Shown: positions 1 to 5,397 of the stretch, piece after piece
Position numbering within the stretch: position 1 is the stretch's first letter
How the letters are laid out: every line of letters begins with the position of its first letter
Source of the DNA: Verrucomicrobiota bacterium
GTDB taxonomy: Bacteria > Verrucomicrobiota > Verrucomicrobiia > Chthoniobacterales > UBA10450
Assembly: GCA_003218785.1 (NCBI GenBank)
Contig: QHOM01000061.1
Coordinates: 1-9,741, forward strand
Direction of reading: 5' to 3'
DNA: 9,741 nucleotides
Made by a program: the position numbers and the translations under genes
Notes under the pieces: generated by a model
Told to the model about the DNA's origin: nothing
Database searches by the model: none
The model's input: the letters and a program-made list of their open reading frames with translations, nothing else

Positions 1-402
1 CAGGTAACAACGAATTTCCGATTTGTGCTCCTTGGGCGGCGTGAGGAACTCCGCACCACGCGATCGCCACCGCTCGTACACGTCATAGATATCGGCGACG
101 CGCAGGTTCAACGCGCTGGTGAGCGTCGCACCATCGTGTGGCGCACGTGCCGTAACACCCGGCCTGTCGTCAGTAGCGGCGCCTTCTGCGGAGAGGATCA
201 GCCAGCTATTGTGGAAACGCAAGATTCCCGGAGGCCCTTCCAGCAAAACGTGAGCACCAAGCACGTCTTTGTAAAACCGTAGCGACCGCGCAACATCACG
301 CACGATGAGGAGGTGAGTAACTGCCACGCCCTCCTTTGGCATCGGCAATTCATTGTTCGAGAATGAGCTGTCTGCGGCTTCTACTTCGGAATGTTGTTTC
401 AT
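1..402 (-). CDS. VOC (glyoxalase/bleomycin-resistance fold) protein, 3' end beyond window
   Basis: The 134 visible codons start at an ATG preceded by a strong purine-rich ribosome site (AAGGGGGAGCGG). After about 25 hydrophilic residues comes a typical VOC module: VTHLLIVRDVARSLRFYKDV (residues 28-47), then LRFHNSWLIL at 61-70 and a second beta-alpha unit, ALNLRVADIYDVYERWRSRG, at 97-116. His30 is where this fold commonly places a metal ligand. The expected DPDG-type C-terminus lies beyond position 1. VOC proteins include glyoxalase I, extradiol dioxygenases and antibiotic-binding proteins; substrate cannot be read from this fragment. It starts 14 bases after the DoxX-like gene stops, so the two are probably one operon, which fits a small-molecule detoxification role. 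Family call is firm, function unknown. Confidence 0.88.
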   Translation of the reverse strand, partial: MKQHSEVEAADSSFSNNELPMPKEGVAVTHLLIVRDVARSLRFYKDVLGAHVLLEGPPGILRFHNSWLILSAEGAATDDRPGVTARAPHDGATLTSALNLRVADIYDVYERWRSRGAEFLTPPKEHKSEIRCYL

Positions 403-416
403 CCGCTCCCCCTTCA

Positions 417-872
417 TCAGGCCGCTTGTCTGCCCTGGCGCGAAAGTTCAGGCCGCCCGTCTGCTTTGGCGCGAAAGATGACTCCTAGGGTGCGGCTGGG
501 CGGTCGAAGCGCCCACGACGAGAGCGCGAGACCAAGTAGGACCAGAGGCGCGATGATATCGCTCGGACGACCGCGCACTGCCTGCGACGCAGCAGCGCCC
601 GACAGTTCAAAGACGATACCGGCATACGCCCATTCTTTCAGCCGCAAAAAACCCGGTACGACTAGGACTATGGCTCCTGGTATCTTCCAGATCCCAAGGA
701 TCGCGAGCAGATACACCGGATAGCCAAGACTCGTTACGACGTCGACGACATGGGGGCCGCTGAAGAGATTCGTTCGACCATGCATCAGGTCCGTCACACC
801 ACCTGCCAGAGTCTCAAGTGCGATGAGTGCGGTGGTCACCCAATAGCCGATCACTTTCATTTTCAAAGTCAT
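417..872 (-). CDS. DoxX-like small membrane protein
   Basis: A 151-residue protein with about four hydrophobic segments (near residues 6-26, 44-62, 64-98 as one or two helices, and 105-121), as in DoxX-like/DoxX_2 proteins of 120-150 residues. The conserved-looking parts are the LETLAGGVTDLMHG segment after helix 1, LGYPVYLLAILGIWKIPGA in the middle and RLKEWAYAGIVFELSGAAAS after it. The start ATG has an excellent ribosome site (AAGGAGGAGAT); a second Met at residue 5 is less well placed. Members are inner-membrane proteins often found beside oxidoreductase, VOC or regulator genes, but their biochemical role is mostly unknown. It leads the operon that continues into the VOC gene. The last 20 residues are abnormal: they are encoded by a 31-base tandem duplication and are charged, so the native C-terminus may have been altered. 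Confidence 0.85.
   Translation of the reverse strand: MTLKMKVIGYWVTTALIALETLAGGVTDLMHGRTNLFSGPHVVDVVTSLGYPVYLLAILGIWKIPGAIVLVVPGFLRLKEWAYAGIVFELSGAAASQAVRGRPSDIIAPLVLLGLALSSWALRPPSRTLGVIFRAKADGRPELSRQGRQAA
420..481. repeat. 31-base direct tandem duplication in the 3' end of the DoxX-like gene
   Basis: Positions 420-450 and 451-481 are two head-to-tail copies of a 31-base unit. Both read GGCCG..., then a GTCTG core, then TGGCGCGAAAG, with only a few differences near the middle and at the ends. Since 31 is not a multiple of three, the two copies are read in different frames in the gene: as FRAKADGRP and then as LSRQGRQAA before the stop. The duplication therefore created or replaced the C-terminal tail. 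Confidence 0.85.
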
Positions 873-899
873 ATCTCCTCCTTAATGTCAGTTCCGCGC

Positions 900-988
900 A
901 TTGTGTAACGAATGCAAATGATGAATCATAACGCACGCTATCAGCGCACTCGACGCAGACAATTCAACCAAGCGTGAAACATGCGTCT
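900..988 (-). repeat. Dispersed repeat / upstream module, copy A
   Basis: Reading toward the DoxX-like gene, this copy begins with AGACGCATG, followed by TTTCACGCTTGGTTGAAT and a variable GC-rich part. It then reads CTGATAGCGTGC and ends with TGCATTCGTTACACAAT. By hand alignment it matches copy B (3078-3164) with 7 mismatches and two single-base gaps over 89 columns. Sequence on both sides is unrelated, so the edges are sharp. It lies in the 248-base region between DoxX (-) and the O-methyltransferase (+), about 28 to 116 bases before the DoxX start, a normal promoter position. A TATGAT on the minus strand at 930-925 is a possible -10 box. The last 17 bases equal the 5' codons of the NIPSNAP gene but are not in an open frame here. 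Confidence 0.85.
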
Positions 989-1077
989 CGCATTACAGTC
1001 TCTACATTGCAGTGGCACCCGAAGGCAACAGCAGAAAGCATGAACCGTTAATCCTGGGCGGCACGACCGCGACCTAG

Positions 1078-1116
1078 GTTGAGTTATTGCGTGAGCTGCG
1101 CGAGCAGTAACTCAAC
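1078..1116 (+). promoter_or_regulatory. Stem-loop covering the O-methyltransferase ribosome-binding region
   Basis: The arms GTTGAGTTATTGC (1078-1090) and GCAGTAACTCAAC (1104-1116) pair over 13 positions, 12 Watson-Crick and one G-U, around a 13-base loop. The right arm ends four bases before the ATG at 1121, so in the transcript it would cover the place where a Shine-Dalgarno sequence should be; no clear one is visible. This could control translation, or be a small palindromic repeat that happens to lie at the gene start. It does not resemble a riboswitch class I can name. Confidence 0.7.
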
Positions 1117-1120
1117 AAAG

Positions 1121-1789
1121 ATGAATGAAGACCTCTGGGACAAGGTGGATGATTTTCTCTCGGAAACGCTCGGAACATCCGATCCAGTGCTCGAGGCGAC
1201 GTTGCGCGCGAGCACGAAAGCGGGGTTACCCGCGATCCAGGTCTCGGCGAATCAGGGAAAATTGTTGCAATTATTGGCGCAGACGCAGGGCGCGCGGCGC
1301 ATTCTGGAAGTGGGAACTTTGGGTGGCTATAGCACGATCTGGCTGGCGCGCGCGCTGCCGCCGGAGGGTTACCTAATTTCGCTTGAACTGGAAGCAAGCT
1401 ATGCCGAAGTCGCGCGCAAGAATGTGTCGCGGGCCAACCTGGGAAAACTAGTCACGATTCGCGTGGGCCCTGCTTCTGAGACGCTCGCGCAGTTGTTCTC
1501 AGAAGAGACAGCGCCTTTCGACTTTATCTTTATCGATGCGGACAAGCCGGGTTATCCAAAGTATTTCGAGTGGGCGATGAAACTTTCGCGGCCCGGCACG
1601 CTCATCGTGGCCGACAACGTCGTGCGCAAAGGCGCGCTGCTGGATTCAGATAGCAATGACGCCAACGTCCAAGGCATGCGCCAGTTGCTGGATATCATCG
1701 CGGCGGATCGGCGTGTCAGCGCGACGGGAATTCAGACCGTGGGGAGCAAAGGATACGACGGTTTTGTCCTGGCGCGGGTTATACCGTGA
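1121..1789 (+). CDS. SAM-dependent O-methyltransferase (CCoAOMT/COMT-like, Methyltransf_3)
   Basis: A 222-residue protein, the usual length for bacterial cation-dependent O-methyltransferases. The N-terminal helix region (LWDKVDDFLSETLGTSDPVL) is typical of the family. It is followed by SAM motif I, EVGTLGGYSTIWLA (63-76), and the acidic end of beta-2, ISLELE (86-91). Next come the metal-site motif FIFIDADKPGY (135-145; Asp139 and Asp141) and the second ligand pair DNV (Asp165-Asn166). A GSKGYDGFVLA ending matches the family core. These enzymes transfer a methyl group from SAM to a catechol-type hydroxyl with a divalent metal. The substrate cannot be inferred. I chose ATG 1121 because the family starts a few residues before LW; an in-frame TTG at 1079 lies inside the hairpin. 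No partner gene is on this strand; the downstream gene converges on it, 116 bases away with no terminator I can see. Confidence 0.92.
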   Translation: MNEDLWDKVDDFLSETLGTSDPVLEATLRASTKAGLPAIQVSANQGKLLQLLAQTQGARRILEVGTLGGYSTIWLARALPPEGYLISLELEASYAEVARKNVSRANLGKLVTIRVGPASETLAQLFSEETAPFDFIFIDADKPGYPKYFEWAMKLSRPGTLIVADNVVRKGALLDSDSNDANVQGMRQLLDIIAADRRVSATGIQTVGSKGYDGFVLARVIP

Positions 1790-1905
1790 AGATCGACAAG
1801 CGTCATTGTAAAAGAGCGGCGCCCCATTCATGCTCGACGCAGCGGACTCCTTAAATCCTTATTCATCGCCCATTGTACCGTGGGTCGGGCACACTTTGCG
1901 CTGGC

Positions 1906-2805
1906 CTACTCAGCCAGGAATGGCATTAGCTCGTTCAGGAACTCTCCCGGGCATTCCTCAGGGATGTAATGTCCGCACTGCGCGACGATCTTACTCTTAA
2001 CGTTATCAGACACCGATTTCATGGTTGCGACCGTCGTTTCACCAGAAGCAAATGCAGCGCCGATGGCCAGTACCGGCATTATCAGTTTTCTTTTTTTCAG
2101 CTCCTGATTCTGGTGCATCGTAAGCGGAATGGCTCGATAGTATTCAAAGCCGGCCCTCATTGCGCCTGGAACCGAATAGGCACGGATGTACTCGTCTACT
2201 GCTACGCGATCCGGCCAATACGCCCTGTGCTCGACATTCCAGCGTAAATAGGAAGCTTCACGCCCAGCCACTAAGAATTCGGGAAGGTCGCGTAGCTGAT
2301 TGAACATGAACTGTGTTAAGCCAGCATTTTTCTCGGGTGGCTGCAGCATCGGAGGCGTCGGTGAGACACCAGGGATAAACGCCTCGCTCACCACCAACTT
2401 GTCAATCTGGGCGCCGTGCTTTGCGGCAAGTGAATAGGCGATCCACATACCGATGTCATGACCGACGACCGAATAGCGAGAGATGCCTAACTTGTCCATC
2501 AACGCGCTGATGTCATTGGCAAGCGTCTCAGTGTCATACCCGCTCTCGGGTCGGCTGGATTCGCCCATACCACGAATATCAACGGCCACTACATGATACG
2601 TATTGGCCACGTCGGGCATAATCTTGTGCCAGGCGTACCACGTTTGAGGCCAGCCGGGAATCAGCACCACAGTGCGCTGACCCTCACCGCCTTCAACAAA
2701 ATGCAGTTTCACTCCGTTCACTATGGCAAACTGGCTCTTAAAGCCGAGGCCAAGATCCCCGTCATACGCTCTTGGTTGGAGCACTTGCGCGCCATCTGAC
2801 AACAT
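1906..2805 (-). CDS. Alpha/beta hydrolase, epoxide-hydrolase-like
   Basis: A 299-residue protein with the full alpha/beta-hydrolase core. It has the oxyanion-side loop IPGWPQTWYAW (49-59, the HGxP-like region), VVAVDIRGMGESSRP (72-86) and the nucleophile elbow GHDIGM with Asp117. The catalytic histidine is His279, in CGHYIPEECP. An aspartate nucleophile and this layout place it with epoxide hydrolases and haloalkane-type dehalogenases rather than serine esterases. The cap contains tyrosines and tryptophans (RAYWPDR; EYYRAIP) that could position substrate. The third catalytic acid is not obvious: the strand-6 loop reads AIGAAFASGE without the usual Asp. The ATG has a GGAGGTG ribosome site. The gene follows, and by the annotated frame overlaps, a NIPSNAP-like gene on the same strand, so the pair is probably cotranscribed. 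Likely a cytoplasmic detoxification or catabolic hydrolase; substrate unknown. Confidence 0.9.
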   Translation of the reverse strand: MLSDGAQVLQPRAYDGDLGLGFKSQFAIVNGVKLHFVEGGEGQRTVVLIPGWPQTWYAWHKIMPDVANTYHVVAVDIRGMGESSRPESGYDTETLANDISALMDKLGISRYSVVGHDIGMWIAYSLAAKHGAQIDKLVVSEAFIPGVSPTPPMLQPPEKNAGLTQFMFNQLRDLPEFLVAGREASYLRWNVEHRAYWPDRVAVDEYIRAYSVPGAMRAGFEYYRAIPLTMHQNQELKKRKLIMPVLAIGAAFASGETTVATMKSVSDNVKSKIVAQCGHYIPEECPGEFLNELMPFLAE

Positions 2806-3112
2806 AATTCACCTCCGCTCTACGACTAATCCTGCCACCACCAGGGCCTTCCGCCAGATTCGCCCGCGCGTCTGAGTCGTCCATCAATTTCCCGCGGTAG
2901 TTTTCGTAGTCGGCCAGGCTTTCAAATCCGATGAGAGCAAGAGCAACGTTATCCGAACCGCCCAAACCTTTCTTGGGGAGAAAATAGCCGATGGGCTTGC
3001 CGCCACAGCGGCGAATGACGTCGCCTTCCATCCATTTGCGGCCATACGCTTCGAAATCGTTGAGCTTGTGCGGATGAATTGTGTAACGAATGCAATGATA
3101 ATCATCGAGCAC
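2762..3112 (-). CDS. NIPSNAP-like small protein with uncertain ends
   Basis: The reading frame gives 116 residues. The middle is convincing for the NIPSNAP family (dimeric alpha-beta-barrel fold): CIRYTIHPHKLNDFEAYGRK (7-26), GGKPIGYFLPKKG (37-49) and NVALALIGFESLADYENYR (55-73). Members are about 100-110 residues; their biochemical role is poorly known. Both ends look damaged. The only in-frame start is a GTG at 3112 inside repeat copy B, with no good ribosome site. The nearby ATG that begins MII would need a 2-base change to enter this frame. After LMDDSDARANLAE the frame diverges from the family ending and runs 44 bases into the hydrolase gene. Another frame instead gives AGLVVERR and stops at TGA 2811-2809, three bases before the hydrolase ATG, a normal operon junction. 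It may be a functional GTG-start gene or a recent pseudogene. Confidence 0.6.
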   Translation of the reverse strand: MLDDYHCIRYTIHPHKLNDFEAYGRKWMEGDVIRRCGGKPIGYFLPKKGLGGSDNVALALIGFESLADYENYRGKLMDDSDARANLAEGPGGGRISRRAEVNYVVRWRASAPTKSV

Positions 3113-3164
3113 GCTATCAGCCCACTCCGCGCGGACAATTCAACCAAGCGTGAAACATGCGTCT
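3078..3164 (-). repeat. Dispersed repeat / upstream module, copy B
   Basis: About 90% identical to copy A (900-988) and in the same orientation relative to the gene that follows. It begins at AGACGCATG and carries the TTTCACGCTTGGTTGAAT core at 3158-3141. It ends at TGCATTCGTTACACAAT, which here is read in frame as the Cys-Ile-Arg-Tyr-Thr-Ile of the NIPSNAP protein. The copy therefore supplies both the upstream region and the first codons of that gene. Its upstream edge abuts the broken Tat-signal gene, suggesting the segment arrived or recombined there. Confidence 0.85.
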
Positions 3165-3269
3165 TGCCTCTAGACCAACAGTGTGAAAACCGCGCCGCCC
3201 ACGCCAGGCCCAGAGCAGCGTTAGTTCCCGCGCGTATTTCAGAAAAGATCGTCTCGTTATCACACTCAT
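3165..3269 (-). pseudogene. 5' remnant of a Tat-exported protein gene, frameshifted and truncated
   Basis: From an ATG at 3269 the minus strand encodes MSVITRRSFLKYA, with the twin-arginine consensus TRRSFLK in the right place for a Tat signal peptide. The expected hydrophobic stretch does not follow in this frame. A one-base deletion corrected after the GCG of Ala13 gives GTNAALGLAWAARFSH, a normal Tat h-region. A GAGGG purine run lies nine bases before the ATG. The gene is cut off about 105 bases in, where repeat copy B begins. I infer the broken start of an exported, probably cofactor-containing or secreted enzyme; what it was cannot be told from the signal alone. Confidence 0.45.
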
Positions 3270-3274
3270 CGTTA

Positions 3275-3585
3275 ACCCTCGGCTTGGCGAAGACCAGCCG
3301 TAAAACCTCCATCGCCCAATTTAATTCGGTATTCGTTCGGGATAAGCCAGGTTTGTTGAATAGAAGCAACCAATTGCGACCGAAGATTTGGAAACCCAGC
3401 TGATTCAATCGTTCGCGTTTTGACACCAGAGAAGCAATCATTTTTTCGCCCCATTTTTTGAGATCGGCTGCAGCATCTTTCCATTCGAGATTTGGCGATT
3501 CGATATCATTGATCAGCTCAACACGTTGCAAATCGCGTGAATTAGTGAGTAGAACAAGGAGCATCGGATCGCTTCGGAAAGCCAT
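3275..3585 (-). other. Coding-like stretch of unknown origin, possibly a decayed gene
   Basis: One minus-strand frame from 3585 reads without stops through this stretch and has protein-like composition: LLVLLTNSRDLQRVELINDI near the start, an amphipathic DAAADLKKWGEKMIASLVSK, then QLGFQIFGRNWLLLFNKPGL. The codon that starts it comes right after a stop codon, with no ribosome site. The frame continues by chance through the Tat remnant, repeat B and antisense-frame NIPSNAP sequence, so the full 233-codon frame is not credible. I do not recognise a family. It may be a short real gene or the body of an old gene whose ends are lost. I see no plus-strand gene in 3113-3817. Confidence 0.25.
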
Positions 3586-3651
3586 TCAGGCAGCTTTGGA
3601 GAGCCTTTTCGTCTCCCGAGATAAGGCGTCGCCCGAGCGGACCGTTATCGA

Positions 3652-3684
3652 AGACGCACGTTTCACGCTTGGTTGAATTGTCCG
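3652..3684 (+). repeat. Dispersed repeat / upstream module, copy C (short, inverted on the map)
   Basis: On the plus strand this reads AGACGCACG, TTTCACGCTTGGTTGAAT, then TGTCCG. It is identical over 32 of 33 bases to copy B and 31 of 33 to copy A. It lies on the opposite strand to them, so it again reads toward its downstream gene, here mocR, whose start is 133 bases on. Similarity fades within about 10-15 bases after the core, and the NIPSNAP-derived part is absent. The core contains TTCA-N8-TGAA, a weak dyad that a dimeric regulator could read. Confidence 0.8.
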
Positions 3685-3817
3685 TGTCGGAGGTGGAGGC
3701 CACTTTGTCAATGGGATTTCCAGGAAACGCGGCCGGAGTTCACTACCGTTAATGCAAAAATGGGTCGGCAAAACTTAAGATAGGAACGTGCATATCAGTT
3801 TAGCCAATTTAGGATTA

Positions 3818-5347
3818 ATGAACGGATCGCTCGGCAAGACACGACGTCGCCGTTCGGTCATGGCATTCGAAATGATTCGGCTCGATCGGACCGCTCGCGA
3901 ACCGCTTCACCAACAACTCTACCGCCAAATTCGTGATGAATTGGCATCGGGAAACTTTAGCGGCAACTTTTTTCGACTTCCTTCTTCCCGTGTACTCGCG
4001 GCTGACCTGGGAATTTCAAGGCTTACTGTAAGGCTCGCCTTCTCGAAACTTCATGCTGAAGGGTATCTGCGATTCAGAATCGGGTCGGGGACATTCATTG
4101 CAGACCCTCTTCCCGAAACTTTTTTGAGCGCACGAAAGCCCAAAACTGGGCGCCAAATACATCGCCCGCCTCGCATTTCTGAGCGCGTCAGGAGTATTCC
4201 GGATGAGCGAACTAGAAAAGAGTTCGATCTCGGAGCGCCGAACGCCGGACCAGGTATCTCGCTGGTCCCCGGCATACCCGCGGTTGACGAATTTCCCATC
4301 GACATTTGGGAACGACTCAGGGCACAGGTTCTCGCAAAAAAGGGAACTCACTTGTTGCGTCATGCCTCGAATCGTGGCGACGCAGATTTGCGCAAGGCAA
4401 TCGCAGCTTATCTTTGTGATTTTAGAGGGGCGCGCTGTCATCCAGACCAGATTGTGATCGTCGGCGGAAGGCAGCACGCGATATTGATCAGTACAATGGC
4501 GTTGCTGAATCCAGGCGAGCCCGCGTGGATTGAAGATCCGGGATTTCACCAAGCTCGAAGGGTGTTTACGTTTGCTGGCGCGAAAGTAATCCCAAAACCG
4601 CTCGACCATGAAGGAATCGTGATCACACGATCGTCCCAAAAACCGCTGCCGAGAGTCATCTACATAACGCCTTCACATCAATTTCCCCTTGGAATGACGA
4701 TGAGTTTTGAGCGACGGACCGCCTTGCTCGATTTTGCGGGTGTTCACGACGCATTTATTTTCGAAGACGACTTTGACGCCGAGTTCCGCTTTGCTGGGCC
4801 TCCGCGCCCTTCCCTGCAGGGACTCGATAACTCCGGCCACGTGATTTACTCCGGAACGATGAGTAAGATTCTTTATCCCTCTTTGCGTCTGGGCTACATC
4901 GTTGCACCAGAGCAGTTGGTCGATTCGTTGGTCAAGGTCCGGAGCACAATGGATCAACACTCACCCGCGATTGATCAGGCCACGCTGGCGCGATTCATCA
5001 CTGAGGGATTTTTCCTGAGCCACGTCAGACGGATGCGGAAACTGTATTCGGAACGAAGAGATTTCTTCATCGACGAATTTAACAAGTTGCTCGGTGACCG
5101 TTTCATTCTTCAGATTCCAGAAGCCGGATTGAACTTCGTCGCCTGGCTGAAGCGCGAGGAAGACTTCCCAATTATCAGGCGTGTCACCTTGGAAATCGGA
5201 GTAAAGCCGTCACCGTTATCATTTTTTTGCATTCAGGCGAAGCTCAAACCAGCGTTTATTTTCGGTTTTGCGGCCTGGACGCCGACGCAAATCCGAGAGA
5301 GCCTCATCAGGCTCGCATCCGCACTCAGTAAAGCGGAAGGGATCTGA
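3818..5347 (+). CDS. MocR/PdxR-type GntR regulator with PLP aminotransferase-like domain
   Basis: About 509 residues, in the usual range. The N-terminal winged helix-turn-helix is clear: EPLHQQLYRQIRDELASGNF, FRLPSSRVLAADLGISRLTV, then EGYLRFRIGSGTF. The rest is a fold-type I aminotransferase domain: VIVGGRQHAI, WIEDPGFHQAR, ITPSHQFPLGMTMS, FIFEDDFDAEFRF (about 313-325) and the PLP-lysine motif YSGTMSK (Lys350) followed by LYPSLRLGYI. All usual PLP-site elements seem present. MocR proteins bind PLP and control vitamin B6, GABA, taurine or similar genes; they often regulate themselves and neighbours. The target here is unknown. ATG 3818 has TTAGGA just before it; GTG 3788 and ATG 3860 (495 residues) are alternatives, and 3860 begins nearest the domain. 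Repeat copy C lies upstream. The gene ends 50 bases from the convergent AraC-type gene. Confidence 0.92.
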   Translation: MNGSLGKTRRRRSVMAFEMIRLDRTAREPLHQQLYRQIRDELASGNFSGNFFRLPSSRVLAADLGISRLTVRLAFSKLHAEGYLRFRIGSGTFIADPLPETFLSARKPKTGRQIHRPPRISERVRSIPDERTRKEFDLGAPNAGPGISLVPGIPAVDEFPIDIWERLRAQVLAKKGTHLLRHASNRGDADLRKAIAAYLCDFRGARCHPDQIVIVGGRQHAILISTMALLNPGEPAWIEDPGFHQARRVFTFAGAKVIPKPLDHEGIVITRSSQKPLPRVIYITPSHQFPLGMTMSFERRTALLDFAGVHDAFIFEDDFDAEFRFAGPPRPSLQGLDNSGHVIYSGTMSKILYPSLRLGYIVAPEQLVDSLVKVRSTMDQHSPAIDQATLARFITEGFFLSHVRRMRKLYSERRDFFIDEFNKLLGDRFILQIPEAGLNFVAWLKREEDFPIIRRVTLEIGVKPSPLSFFCIQAKLKPAFIFGFAAWTPTQIRESLIRLASALSKAEGI

Positions 5348-5397
5348 ATCATGCCCTGCGACAGTCGGGTCTTTTTCGCGTTTCGTGCTTGATTGCG

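Noticed and set aside
1078..1116. GTTGAGT...ACTCAAC arms looked like integron attC ends (GTTRRRY and RYYYAAC).
   Set aside because: In attC the order is RYYYAAC first and GTTRRRY last; here it is reversed on both strands, and there is no integrase or cassette array.
1079..1120. An upstream TTG start adding 14 residues to the O-methyltransferase.
   Set aside because: It lies in the hairpin arm, the added residues are Cys/Ser rich and not family-like, and ATG 1121 fits the family start.
1790..1905. Searched the junction of the convergent O-methyltransferase and hydrolase genes for a gene or terminator.
   Set aside because: Only short GC-rich palindromic bits such as GGCGCC are visible; nothing supportable.
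2884..3585. A 233-codon open frame on the minus strand as one gene.
   Set aside because: Its second half runs through repeat B and in the wrong frame across the conserved NIPSNAP codons, so only the first part could be coding.
900..3684. The three repeat copies as a CRISPR array or the ends of a transposon.
   Set aside because: Copies are hundreds to thousands of bases apart, not regularly spaced, and no transposase or target duplication is visible between them.
3788..3817. GTG start of the MocR gene adding 10 residues.
   Set aside because: The winged-helix domain begins much later and ATG 3818 has a better placed AGGA; still not excluded.
4016..4639. 207-codon open frame antisense to mocR.
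   Set aside because: It is the shadow of a clearly conserved gene; its protein has no recognisable motif.
5348..5397. Possible intrinsic terminator around CGACAGTCG followed by TTTTT.
   Set aside because: The stem is only three pairs with a three-base loop plus mismatched flanks, too weak to call.
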